NCBI GenBank assembly: GCA_022813625.1
Contig: JAKLMB010000018.1
Span: forward strand, 558,001-622,000
Source of the DNA: Aaosphaeria pasadenensis
Lineage: Eukaryota; Ascomycota; Dothideomycetes; Pleosporales
Direction: 5' to 3'
DNA length: 64,000 bases
The first letter of the stretch is position 1. The number at the start of each line of letters is the position of its first letter. This document shows positions 33,422 through 44,744 of this stretch, in pieces. Both the position numbers and the translations under genes were made by a program. The notes beneath the pieces were generated by a model. That model was not told where the DNA came from and ran no database searches. It saw only the letters and a list, made by a program, of their open reading frames with translations.

Positions 33422-35395
33422 ATGAGCACACTCACGAACTCAGCAATGTCGAACGATGGCATTGTTGAAAAGAAAATGGCTGGTCCCTATGTGTTGCAGG
33501 CATACACTAACGTCTTTTCCACCATCAAACTCTGGTGGAAATCCCAAAAAGAGCCCGTCAGATCGGACCTCGATGACCTCATTCAACATGCAGAGAAAAT
33601 CCTTGAGGATAAACATCAGCAACAGGCGGATTTGATAGACAAAGGCGCGATGGATGTGGATTCTTTCGACTACAGAGGTGCCATCATTGACCGTGGAAGT
33701 TTCGATGCCATTCACGCAAGTATAGTGAACCTGCGTCTGAACCTTGATAGATTGCCCAAAGGTTCATCGAAGTTCGATGAGTCGGTAACATCCCTTGCGA
33801 CGTTGCTGAACACTACCCGACGAATTGGACGTCCTTGGGGAGATGTTACGACACCAACCACCACGACGCAGCTAGTTCAACTTCTAGTTTCTGAAAAGAA
33901 TACGGATGCCCGTCCATTAGTCGAAGAATCACTACTTGCACTCTCAGATCGCAACGCTGCCGAGATTCAAGAAGTGCAGAAAATGTTCGAATGCATCAAC
34001 ACCATGATCACATCTACAGATCTGGAAGCGTACAAAGTGGCAGCAACAGTACTGGAAGATCTCGATAAATTGATACAGATGAAGAACCAAAGGGCATCGG
34101 TTCCTCTGACCAAGTACGCAGTACCAACATGGCTTGTAGTACAAAGTATTTCTCAAAAGCAGTCTGGGAAGAGCGCGCAGAAGTTAAATTGCTACTTCCA
34201 TGCAATCGGTGCGCCGCTCAAGGTGAAAGACTACGACACTCTAAACATCAGAGAACGAAGGCAACTATTCGAACTTGCCCTTGTTGGAAGCTCAAATCGG
34301 AAGTCATCATTCGAGGACATCTTACAGGCTAAAATCAAGAGCTTAGCCGGCCATTACGAGCCTGAAGAAGCCGACACTGAGCAGACCGAACAGGATCCCA
34401 GCAACACCATCAGTAACGATGACCAAAATTATATTGCCTCATCTACTGAACAGGGGACTGGTGCTCCCGATCTTCCTATAGACGACTCTGGGGAAACCAT
34501 ACTCTACCAGATAGGACGAGATGAATTTCCGAAGGGATCTGAGACTGTTGCCTGGGGCCAAGTGAGATCAAGCAAGTTTTACATCAATCGCATTGGACCA
34601 TCTGGGGCTTGTATTTACCGCGAACAGGATATGCCAGTCGTGAGCCATGATCCGGCAGTGAACGAGAAGTGGGATAACCCTCCGGCCGATCTCTGTATAA
34701 CCAACCCGAAGAATCGTCTTGGAGAGCTAACGACCGGAAACAATAAATTTAAATACACCAAAAGACATATTGTGGGAATTTTTGGTGTGTCATTTGACGA
34801 AGACAAAAGGCCTTTTGAAGATGTCGAGCCGTACGAATACTTGAACCAGGCACGGTATGATAGCTGGAACAAGCGTAATCCGAATGAAAAGAAAAGATTC
34901 ATTGGTTGCCATGTACGAGTTGGGTGGGAGATATCGCCGGGACAGATTGTCAAGACTTGGGAATTGAGAGGTGCTTTGCGTGCTAGCGCTAGGTGGAAAC
35001 AGAAGTTGGCAGATAAAGCCATCTATGAAGCCGCGAAGACCGCCCAGGAGAGGTATGAGAAACACGTTACTGGAAAATCAACAGTATCATCTAGAGAGAA
35101 CACGCCAGCGGACGCCGTGTCTTATGCTATTCAAGGACGTCAGGAGTCTCTCGGGCCATCAGTTCTTACCCAAAAGAAAACTCCACGCAATGAAAGCCCG
35201 TCCTTGTTTATCCCACCTAGGTCTCCACAGACACCGGGTCCCGGTGGTATAGATCTTGCGGAGTTGGAACACAATTTCTGGAAGGACTGGCTCGAAGATT
35301 ATGAAGTCAATAAGAAGACACAACTTCCGAGGAAAGTTAGAATGGAAGCAATGGAGGAATGGGCCATTTTCCTGAAGAATCTCGATCGTGAATGA
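33422..35395 (+). CDS. Hypothetical protein, 657 residues
   Basis: Single open exon from an ATG preceded by CTACAAC. The protein is soluble, without a signal peptide or membrane segment. The N-terminal half is helical and charged (DLDDLIQHAEKILEDKHQQQ). An acidic linker (EPEEADTEQTEQDP) leads to a C-terminal half with aromatic-rich blocks (YQIGRDEFPKGSETVAWGQV, RFIGCHVRVGWEISPGQIV) and a Pro/Ser-rich tail. I do not recognise any named domain. Even codon use and length make a real gene likely. It is divergent from the cupredoxin gene, sharing a ~300-bp promoter region. Confidence 0.75.
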   Translation: MSTLTNSAMSNDGIVEKKMAGPYVLQAYTNVFSTIKLWWKSQKEPVRSDLDDLIQHAEKILEDKHQQQADLIDKGAMDVDSFDYRGAIIDRGSFDAIHASIVNLRLNLDRLPKGSSKFDESVTSLATLLNTTRRIGRPWGDVTTPTTTTQLVQLLVSEKNTDARPLVEESLLALSDRNAAEIQEVQKMFECINTMITSTDLEAYKVAATVLEDLDKLIQMKNQRASVPLTKYAVPTWLVVQSISQKQSGKSAQKLNCYFHAIGAPLKVKDYDTLNIRERRQLFELALVGSSNRKSSFEDILQAKIKSLAGHYEPEEADTEQTEQDPSNTISNDDQNYIASSTEQGTGAPDLPIDDSGETILYQIGRDEFPKGSETVAWGQVRSSKFYINRIGPSGACIYREQDMPVVSHDPAVNEKWDNPPADLCITNPKNRLGELTTGNNKFKYTKRHIVGIFGVSFDEDKRPFEDVEPYEYLNQARYDSWNKRNPNEKKRFIGCHVRVGWEISPGQIVKTWELRGALRASARWKQKLADKAIYEAAKTAQERYEKHVTGKSTVSSRENTPADAVSYAIQGRQESLGPSVLTQKKTPRNESPSLFIPPRSPQTPGPGGIDLAELEHNFWKDWLEDYEVNKKTQLPRKVRMEAMEEWAIFLKNLDRE

Positions 35396-35732
35396 CCAAC
35401 TCGAGCCTTTAGATGTCGTTTCAGTTGCAGCCTTGGATCCACAAGACGTAGTATCTAACTGGATATATCCCCGACAGTAGACGCCCGGATTTCGCCTTCG
35501 TGATCAATATTATGCGGTTGTTGGGTGCACTGCCTTGCTGAAGTCGAGTAACTCCGATGCTGGTTTTCCCAATCCTGCGCCTCTTTCTAGTCGCTCCAAT
35601 ATGTATAAATATATAGCTATTACTGTCCGCTGTATCCTAGAAACCTCTTAGCAACTTCCTTCAACCAAATTACAGCATAAGTCTCCTGTGTTCATGCAGT
35701 GTGTAATGTATTAAAGTCAACATCCAGCCGAC

Positions 35733-36650
35733 ATGTCTTCTGGATACAAAAGATCCTACGATGATCCCTCGACATCTATTCACCCTAAACGTCGGCAAAC
35801 TACTTCTCAAGTGGAGAGTGACAGTGCCAACGATGATCAACCCCAAATCATCTCACTGCCAAATCCTCAAATACACATCGTGGAACGGCATCGCTCTCAA
35901 GCCTTGAGTGAACTCTTCAGGGTATACCAATCAGGCATCCATCGAGTCGAGAGCAGTTATGAGGCCACTTTGGAGGCAATAGGTCGCAACAATCTTCAAT
36001 CGTCCAAACTTGGAGGTCTTCCAGCAGAGATCCGGATTCTGATTTACGATAAGGTATTACGACCACAACTTATCCATATCCGCATGTATGGAAAAAGCCC
36101 TTCTCGAGTTACGTGGAAGCTGTGTCGCAATCAGAGCCAAGGTCACCAGATGTTATGTGCAAGCAATAACTCGTGTGGCCAACGTTCATTGCTGCACGTT
36201 CGAGACACGAATCCAATATTATTCACATGTCGTCTGTTGTATCAAGAGTTGAAGAAAGAGATATTCAAGCACGCCATATTCCAGGTTGATACCAGAAGCA
36301 TCCCGTTATTTTCTCAGCATCTCAAAAATATCAGTTTCCAACATCTGACGAACATCACCATAACTGGAAAACTCATTGCAAGCCGCAACGAATCAGGGTT
36401 CATCTTGGGGACAGCTTCTCCGCGCATTTCGTTTGATGAAAGTGTCATCACGAAGCAATTCCCAAGGATCAGTAATATTGCAATACAAATGGAGTCGACG
36501 ATGGGAACGCGGGATACACAGGTACTGTGCCGAACCACCGCTGAAAATGTACGAGTCGCTGTGGTAGAATTACAGCGAGTAAAGAACCATGAGTTGATTG
36601 AGTACATAAGGATAGATAAGAAGAGTAAAATGACGTGGCAACGACTTTAA
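35733..36650 (+). CDS. F-box/2EXR-like fungal protein
   Basis: Single exon, 305 residues. After a polar N-terminus, the block LGGLPAEIRILIYDKVL is the fungal pattern LPxEIRxxIYxxVL found at the start of 2EXR/DUF7730-type, F-box-like proteins. It is followed by the usual NPILFTCRLLYQELKKEIFK motif. Such proteins are numerous in filamentous fungi, and their roles are mostly unknown; some may be adaptors for ubiquitin ligases. It could be any member of this broad group. Confidence 0.7.
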   Translation: MSSGYKRSYDDPSTSIHPKRRQTTSQVESDSANDDQPQIISLPNPQIHIVERHRSQALSELFRVYQSGIHRVESSYEATLEAIGRNNLQSSKLGGLPAEIRILIYDKVLRPQLIHIRMYGKSPSRVTWKLCRNQSQGHQMLCASNNSCGQRSLLHVRDTNPILFTCRLLYQELKKEIFKHAIFQVDTRSIPLFSQHLKNISFQHLTNITITGKLIASRNESGFILGTASPRISFDESVITKQFPRISNIAIQMESTMGTRDTQVLCRTTAENVRVAVVELQRVKNHELIEYIRIDKKSKMTWQRL

Positions 36651-37123
36651 ATTGTTACTGACCTTTGAGTCAGCGCAGAACATTCAATTTTAATCTTTTC
36701 ATTCTTCCATTCTTCCATTCTTCAACCTTCTGTAGTGCAACAATTGTCCATGTCGGACTGTTCGTAAGTCGTCATTTGATACAAAAGTTAGCCCTTTTTT
36801 TCTGAGGCAACTTCGCTTCAGGAACATATAGTGATAGATCACGGCATTGGACGAATTAGTCGGCAATGATAGTCGGCAATTAGTCAGCACTACTGTCAGT
36901 TAACTATTTAACTAGTTATTGTCTGCGGTGTAGACCTTTCGGAACCGAGATGGGTCCCGAGTCCGGCGACATGAGATAATCCGGCTGTGGAACACGCGAT
37001 TGGCTTGGCGACTGACATTGATTGGTTGGCACACGTGATTGTGAAGTTTACCCGCGCATATAAAGTAGCGTGAGAGCGTCACATTGTCACCTCCATCAAG
37101 CATCCTCTCATGCCGGACGCAAG
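36651..37123. other. Intergenic spacer with short repeats
   Basis: About 470 bases. It contains CATTCTTCCATTCTTCCATT near 36700 and repeated AGTCGGCAAT near 36860, then the TATA box for the next gene. Confidence 0.45.
37059..37064 (+). promoter_or_regulatory. TATA box of the 37.1-kb gene
   Basis: TATAAA located 60 bases upstream of ATG 37124; it also rules out the in-frame GTG at 37070 as a start. Confidence 0.5.
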
Positions 37124-39184
37124 ATGGTGGACAAAAGAAACTTCAAAACAGCCGAGGATGCCTGGACAGCTCTGACAGCAAAAGCTAGGCGGCCAACGTT
37201 TCGTGAATCCATCACAGATCTTTCAACTCAAACATTCTTTGAGAATGCCCAAACGCTTTTATCGACGAAACAGTCCGGCCCGAAACGCGATTTCTTCTTC
37301 AAGCTGCTGTCCATACGAAAGGAATGTCTGCTATTATTCCTTGCTACCCTAGGGCCGTCTGTCGCCGAGAGAACAAGTCGACAAGTACTCGACCAATTAC
37401 TTCTCAGGTTCTCCCAGCTTCAGAGAGACGACGAACTTGTGGCGATATTTTCCAACGTACAGTTTGATGTTGTGATCTCTCCTCAAGAAAGGCTCCATGG
37501 TCTCAGTTCAATTATGGAAGGAGTCCAAAATGGATCAGGAGAATTCCTTCGTCTACTCGATTGCTTAACGGCACAACGTCCAATTGACGTAAGCGTCCTA
37601 GAAGCTGCCACTCAAGAGAGAACACGTTGGGCAGAAGATGGCAGTGAAGAAAACTTTACCATCCGAGAATTTCCATTTCTTCGACCAGAGATTCTGTCAA
37701 TCTTACTCATCTTTCCACATCTAGGGGAGACCCTGAGATTTTTTAAATCTTTAGGGCTGATCACGTATGATACCAAGGTATCTGTTCTCCAACATCTCCC
37801 TCAAAATTGCGACAGAAAGAGAGATGCCCGTCTGTTCATCTCGTACCTCTTCACCGGCACGCATTTCTTGTAAGTTCCCCTTGGTATGTCATGCAATTAT
37901 AACTAAGTTAATAGTCATCGTCAAATCGCACCGCTGGCGTTGCCTCATTTACGGCATCTCACGCACTGGGGAAAGCAGGAAGTAGATGAGCGTTCAAGGC
38001 CATTCGTTGTTGAGGCGCTCCTCAATGCGTCAAAATTCTCGACAAGAGAGTGGAAGAGCCTTGCTGTAGAGACTGCCTGGAACCTTGGCCTGGATCGTCT
38101 ACAGCCTCACATGCGCGCATATGCATTCCTGCGGAGAAGTGTTATACTAAGGGCTATTGGTTCCTATCAAGAGTCAGAGAAGGTAATCAAGGCTTACTTC
38201 AAGGAAACTCGCCCAGAACCCGTCAATTCTCGTCTGAATGCAATGTTTGGCCTGCTTACAGCCTCGCTTATATGGACTTCCCTTGCGCAGTGGCAATTTC
38301 AAAAGGCACTTGAAATTTCGAACACCTGGCAGCGTTCCGTTCACGATAGCTTACTCGAAGTTAGAGTAAGGAGGAGAATGGTTATCGCAAGAGGTGCTGC
38401 TTTGCTGCACAACGGTCACTATTCTTCCGCGTCGGAGCATTTCTTGAATGCTATATCCCTACACAGAGATCTGCGAGCCGTTCAATATGCCATAATCAAC
38501 CAAATAAGTGTATTGTGCGACGCCAACATGATTACAGAGGCCAGACAGACTATCTCGGATGTGTTGAGCTTTATGGGCTTTGCGCCTGAGAAGATGCAAA
38601 GAGAACATTTGCAGGATCATTGTATCAGAAGCTTTTACCTCTGTTTTGCTGAGGTGTTGGTTCGAGAGCGTGCATACAGCGATGCCCAACAAGCCCTCAG
38701 ACTCCTTAGAGATTACTTTGGCCATGAGGGGTCAGAAACCGACCGAGAAAGACAGATCCAAGTGCATGTCCTTCATGCACAGAATCAACACCATGCGGCT
38801 TTGCATAGTGAGTGGCAAGGCAACAAGTGGTTTGAAATATGCTTTTCTTGGAAAATAGCAAAGAAGATGGCCAAGAAGCGTGATCAAACTAGTTGGGATT
38901 ATGGCTTAATAAACATATCCTTGCATCACGCACAGACGATTCTAGGCGTTGTTGGGCCGGATGAACAGTATCTCCGAACAGCGACAGCAATTTTTGAACA
39001 CGATGGCGATTTCTGGAGACCACGGTCTTCAACGCGTTGGTTGGAGAATCTATTGTGCCATCCTAGTGGGCTTCCTGTTAACTTGTTGGAAAGATGCATT
39101 AATCGAGTCAAAGAAAGGACAAATGTAGAGAATGTTCGAAGCACACTGCGAGATTTGGATTTTGCAAGCATACCTCCTATGTAG
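37124..39184 (+). CDS. Hypothetical helical-repeat protein (TPR-like), 671 residues
   Basis: Exons 37124-37869 and 37915-39184 (GTAAGT..TAG intron of 45 nt). The protein is almost entirely helical. The C-terminal half has TPR-like spacing of Ala/Leu/Tyr pairs (FLNAISLHRDLRAVQYAII, AQQALRLLRDYF), so a superhelical scaffold is likely, but no single repeat is clear enough to name. There is no catalytic motif, signal peptide or membrane segment. The TATA box at 37059 supports the ATG. Its 3' end lies only 37 bases from the FPGS-like start, which is very tight for independent fungal genes. Confidence 0.7.
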
Positions 39185-39221
39185 CAACTCTGCCTAGGCC
39201 TATCATCTTCAACAATTAAAC

Positions 39222-40802
39222 ATGTCTACTGTACGATGTTACGTGGTAAGTGAAAGCACAGATTTTTATCTACTTAGACTTACGTAGGTAGGCTGCCCTG
39301 CGTACGCTGAATAACATGCAATCGCCCCTTAAAAGGCGCATACGCCGGAGTGGCTCGGCTCGAGAGAGAACAGACACGTGGATACGTATCCTTGGAATAA
39401 GGGTAATAGTTCTGATCCTTCGTACTTATAGAAAACCTAAACCAGCCTTAGGAGAAACTCCGTGGAATCAAATTTATACATGTAGCGGGCACAAAAGGTA
39501 AAGGCACGACGTGCTTGTATTGCGAACATATCCTGTCCCAATACAAAAAGCACTCCGGCGCTTCCATCAAAGTCGGATGTCTCACGTCTCCCCACCTTAG
39601 CGATGTGCGTGAACGCATACGACTGAATTCGTCGATGATTACGCAAGCCACGTTTGGGCGATACTTTTGGGAGCTATATGATGTCGTCAACAAGGAACAA
39701 TTTGACAAACCATCCATTCCTGGCTATCCAGGATTCATGTCCCTACTAGGACTCTACATCTTTGCAGAAGAAGGTGTTAATATAGCGGTCGTTGAGACAG
39801 GCATTGGAGGGGAATATGATTCAACTAATGTCATCGAAACCCCTTCCGTCACAGGAATCACTGCGATTGGACTCGATCATCTTGAGGTTCTTGGAAACAG
39901 TATTCAGAACGTTGCATGGCATAAAGCGGGGATATTCAAGAGCGGGTCGCCTGCTTTTACGGTGCAACAAAAACCTGAAGTGTTAGAGGTCTTAAGGGAG
40001 CGATCGCGCGAGCGTAATGTTTCTGGACAGCTCATTACAGTATCCGAAGACTTGATACGGGACTACGGCGTTCAAGTTACTCCAGATCTTCCGTACCAGA
40101 GACGCAATGCTTCTTTGGCTATTGCACTTTGCAATCAACTTCTTAGAGACCAGGATCCTTCATTTAGTATGTCCCCGGTGCTTGCTCGCAGTATTGAACA
40201 GACAGCCCTCCCAGGCCGAAACGAGATGATCGTGGATAATGGCCGTGTATGGTTATTGGACTCTGCTCATAATGAGATGAGCATGATCGAAGCAACAAAA
40301 TGGGTCAAAACCGCCCTTGCAACACATGAGTAAGTCGGCAGTAAATTGAAAGTAAAGATGCTCATCGATACGCAGGCTTCGTTACTTGCCACGAGTTCTT
40401 CTTTTCAGTCATGAATCTATGCGCGATTCGAATAGATTGCTTGAAATTTTATGCAAAGCTCTCGGTGAAACTGATGGATTTGAGACTGCGATATTATGTA
40501 CCAATCGATCTGGCGTGGAAGAGAAACTTGGTAAGTGTTGTTCTAGTCGTAATTTTGGCCTGGCCCTAACAGACTTATGAGACTTGGAAGACCAACGCGC
40601 ACACCCTCTGTCAGCGCGGTTAACTTTAGAGCGCCATGCCACAACGTGGCTCCAACTTACTGGCAAATCAGCTACAGTTATGAGTACTATATACGAATCC
40701 ACCTGTTTCATCCAACGGAACTATCCTCGCGCTGCGATTGTAGTAGCTGGCAACCTATACCTTGCAGGTACTGTGCGTTTTCTATTGAGAGGCTTGGACT
40801 GA
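39222..40802 (+). CDS. Folylpolyglutamate synthase-like protein (Mur-ligase family paralogue)
   Basis: Exons 39222-39245, 39292-39402, 39452-40329, 40376-40530 and 40582-40802 join to 462 residues. Exon joins restore AALRTLNNMQSP, the usual FPGS opening, and FIHVAGTKGKGTT, the ATP P-loop with HVAGTKGKG conserved. TSPHLSDVRERIRLN (folate-binding omega-loop region), VVETGIGGEYDSTNVI, LDHLEVLGNSIQNVAWHKAG and the late LLDSAHNEMSM follow. FPGS adds glutamates to folates in cytosol and mitochondria. Differences from housekeeping enzymes: a short N-terminus without the usual targeting leader, GTKGKGTT for GTKGKGS, and DSAH for the usual DGAH. It is probably a diverged paralogue; I cannot tell if it still uses folate. 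Confidence 0.85.
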
Positions 40803-40946
40803 CGTCGCCGGTTTTTATCCGACCCTTGGGCTTTTGTGGGGAAATCAGAGGCACATTGTATTACCTCAATCATTCTGACGCACTTAAGGACTTGTGTATT
40901 CTTCATTGATGATACCTAACAATCTACTCTAAAATATGTAAACTCG

Positions 40947-43900
40947 TTACAATTTTGCAATTTTCAATTTTGGATTGTGAGTGAGTGTGTTCGTAGTTCT
41001 TTTTTGTGATCCTTGAGTCTCGGAACAAGGCTCAAAGTTTATAAGTGTAAATTCTGGAATTTGTCGATAGTCCATGGCAGCAAGAGACTGAAGATCTGGG
41101 CGTAAGGATGGAAACCACTTTATGAAGAAGTCTGCCTGATCTTTTGACCACGTATAATATCTATTGCAATTAGCATCTGATATTATTACTGCGTACACAT
41201 ATACCAAACTTACTCTGACGATTCAATAGGTTTTGAAAGGCTGGACGCGGAGAAAGAAAGACTAACGTTGCAAGGGCTGACAGTAGTCGGTGGAATGCAT
41301 GTTAAAAACATGATTCCTAACTGACGGTAAAGGTAATCCAGCATCTCGCCGTACTGAACATAAGTTCTGACCCGCTTTCGAGAGCTCGCTTTTACTGGCT
41401 CTCCAATGCTATCCACAAGCTGGTCAAGCACCCTACGTTCAGCTCCTTGTCCAGAGCAGGGAGCAGGTGGCAACATTAGTCCTTGCTTTCGCTGTTGCTT
41501 CCTGTCAAGACGGTTCCTTTTCATCTGAACTTTTGTTTTAGCAACTTCGTGGTGGAAGAGCTTAAATAATCGAACAAAGAGACATCGTTGGTGTAGCGCA
41601 GCACGAAAGAAATTTACGCCACTCTTCTCGATAGCTTGGAATACTCCAAGCAGCGTGTTCTCTTGCTGTACCAGGGCCTGACCAGAATACTGTTGCCCTT
41701 GCATTTCTTTGTCAGTGCATTGCATTATTAATTGTAGCCCGCGGGCTCTCTCTACCAAAGGAAGACCCGAATCATCATCCATAAGTGCTTCTTTCAAGAG
41801 ATTGTCGGATCTCTTGAAGACCATGGCCTCTGTAGTCAACGCCGTTAAGTCGACTTCAGATGTTCCAGAGGCTGGTATATCCTCAGGAATTGCCAACGGT
41901 TGCTCGTCATATGTGATGCGCGCACCAACTAGCTCTAGGTGCTGACCCGAAATAACAAGACCAGATAAAAGTTTCCGGAGATAGAAGTTCCGTAGATGAG
42001 GAGGCTGATGATTGATTGGGTGCAGCCCCATATAACGCTCGATCGCAAGGCAGCACGTGAGTGCACACGAAGCATGGTCAGGATTGTTTGGAAGCTATTC
42101 ATTGGTAAGTGGGTAGACAAATTCGATGCTAAGTACCTACTTGGTTTTGACGAAGCTCAACAACACGATCGCTATTGGCTGGAATTGATTGAAAGGCTGC
42201 CGTCCAACGACATGCTAAGGAGTCTTCCATTCCGTACGTTGTAAAGGTCGGTTTTTTTGCGTCGTATACGGCGACTATCCAGTGGTTCCGGTTGGTGGTT
42301 GAGTTCTGATTGCTAGAATTAACGTGGAAGGGAAACACTAGTCCCCCTGGCTTGTCTGAACGAGCTATTGATGGATTTGTAACGTCTAAAAGTAGACTAT
42401 CAACAACAGTATATCCAGAATGATAGCAAGCTATACGCAATAACACACGTAGCACCTCGTCATCAAGCCACTTGCTAGGAAGAAATCTGCTTAGTCGAGC
42501 TCGTAGACCTGTTTTGTTGCTACATCCGAGAGATTCGGGCTGAAGGTTGTTAACACCGTGGTTGATTAATGACTCCAAGTCTGCAAGTGGATCTTCGAGC
42601 TCTAGAGGCAGCCATGTCATCATGGCAGTCGAGTCTTTGTCATTAGCATTATCATCAGAGATTACTGTCTCACGGATGGAGAAATCTTGTTGTGTTATAA
42701 CATGGTCGCCACAACTTTGTTTCCTACACCAGAGGTAGTCTAGTGGTTCGTTAGGCCAGTGGTCGAGTTCAAAATTAATGGCTATCGCAACATTTGGTCC
42801 ATCGTTCCTTACTTGGTGATAGACACCAGGCATAGTGCATATCATCTGCCCAGCGCTCTGCCGAACAACATAATATTGGATGTTCCTCTTCCTAAGCCAT
42901 TCTGGAGATATCAGGAAGTTTAGATGCCTTACAAACTGAGAGCACAGCTTAGCATCTGGAAACTCAGCAAGAATAGACTCCTCAAAATCAACTTGACAGC
43001 TAGAAGGAATAAACAGCCAGTCCTTAGGAGCGCCCGCAATTAGGATATTTGCCGATCCTATATTAGCGTCTTCGATATGGATTGTTGCGATTGAATCCTG
43101 ACAGGCACTTGCGTATAGATAGCTAGTATTGATCCCGGGTATCCTTTTTCTGTTACTAGTCTTGGGACCAGAATGGAGAATATTCGAAAGCCAGGTTGCA
43201 CAAGCCAGAGGAGGCTCCCCAACGTAGTAATCAAGGACTCTAATTGGTGTTTTGTCCACCAATCTCTCAAATTCGGCAAGCGGATTGGTGTTGGATAGAT
43301 TACTTTGGATCGCTGAAAGATCTGGTAGGCTAAAAGTGCGGTTTTTAGTTGTCTTTGGCCTTTGATAGACGTATTGGATAATGCCAGAGGAATGACTTAA
43401 GAACGAGAAAGAGAGAGTCGAGTTGTAATGAGGCTTCTGAAGATATTCTGATATTTCGTCGTAAGGTATAGCGGGAAGAGATGACACTGTGTACCGTAGC
43501 CAACCGTAACGGCTAACCTTATCCTCACCTAATGCCTTGATTGTTTGAGCAATAGTGGGTACCATGGATATGCCAAGTGACCAGTAGTCACAGTGTACGT
43601 TGAGAAAGCTTGTGTCTCTCGATTCGGTATCTTTGAGGACTATGTTTTTTGTACCTGGGGGATTCTCAGCATCGTGCTGCAACGCCGCAACGATTCTGCG
43701 AGAGGACGATGTAGTTTTTGAGTCCACATTGAGGCCTGGTTCAGGTAAGGCTTTGGTTTTTTTGGTGCTGCTCGATTTGACCTGCTGGGGATGATCCGGC
43801 TTCTGCTCCGGAAGAATTGTGACCTGCTTGGAATGATCTGGTTTCTCCTCCTGAAAAGGTGTGACCTCCCCATATTCACGGGCACAGTACTCCGCTAACT

Positions 43901-44087
43901 GAGACGTGATTTCACGGAGCTCATCGAGGAGTTTCTTTGCCGCGCTGCGCTCTGATTGTCGCGTAATCCGTGTGGAATGTCTCGTGGGAGTCGCCGATTT
44001 ATGATTTTCAGCCTCAAATCTTGTGACGAGTGCGGACACACTGGCAAGGACTTGCTTGGCTTTATTCTGGAGTTGATAGATGTCCAT
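40947..44087 (-). CDS. JmjC oxygenase - Ulp1/C48 protease fusion protein
   Basis: Minus-strand exons 44087-42141, 42094-41214 and 41160-40947 give 1013 residues. After a charged N-terminus with a Lys/Pro/Asp repeat (EKPDHSKQVT, QKPDHPQQVK), residues ~160-440 form a JmjC-type domain: HIED (H337, E339) and GVYHQVRNDGPNVAIAINF (H424) supply the 2-His/1-acid Fe(II) site. Residues ~535-665 look like a Ulp1 SUMO-protease (C48) fold: KWLDDEVLRVLL, NHWIVAVYD (H602), EDSL (D622), Q649 and SCALTCC (C659), the last two brought together across intron 42140-42095. The C-terminal ~280 residues are helical and basic. Predicted role: oxygenase/demethylase and SUMO-like protease in one nuclear polypeptide. 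Both assignments are by motif only; the usual DCG around the Cys is replaced by HASCA. Confidence 0.72.
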
Positions 44088-44744
44088 CGTTGGTGGTGGT
44101 GGTTGGTTGACAAGCTAGGGACCACAGGAGATCTCTCGATGTCCATCTGTGACCCCAAACGCGCGATCATTGGCTAGTCAACGCTGCCAAGGATGTGATT
44201 ATGTAAGCATGTGTCTCCTACATCGACCCAGATACGGCACACCACTGAGACCTGTCGCGCTAAGGTCGAATACTCTTTTTGGGCTAAGACAGTGAAATTC
44301 GGAAATCGAGAATTAGGTATTCGCGATAGTGAGTGACTAAAAGGCAAAATAGCGGAGAGAAGAAGGGGAGGGAGAAAAGGAGGATTGAGGAGGGGGAAAG
44401 GAAAGTACTCGTAGGTCAGTGGTTCGAGTGGTTAGCGCCGAGGCTGCAAGGGCATACAGATGAGGGGCTGTGAAACAGGTACTATTGGTCAAACGGATGC
44501 AACTAGTCCTACCCAGCCGTACCCGCCACCCAGCTAAGCCTTCCCATTGGTCTCTCGCACTTTCCGGACCAATTGAGCCAAAAACCCGCTCACGCCGCAT
44601 CGACACTCCCCCTATTCGTCACTTCTTTTCACCGTGGATAGATCCCAATCCGGGAACTTTGCATTCACAGTAGACGCTCTTCTTGGCGCGTCGCGGCTTC
44701 ACAGCCCCAGATTCCCAGAAAGCAGAAATTACACATTTGATCGC
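44088..44744. other. Intergenic spacer with a purine-rich tract
   Basis: About 650 bases between two minus-strand genes. A near-pure purine run lies at 44354-44406. No gene seen. Confidence 0.45.
44354..44406 (+). repeat. Polypurine tract (GA/GGA-rich)
   Basis: About 50 bases of G and A with only two interruptions (a TT pair near 44386). Such tracts can act as promoter elements on the CT strand; here it is on the upstream side of the JmjC-Ulp1 gene. Confidence 0.55.

Noticed and set aside
44405..44460. GGTTCGAGTGG and TGGTTAGCGC, similar to tRNA promoter boxes
   Set aside because: Boxes are in the wrong order and spacing; no cloverleaf can be drawn.
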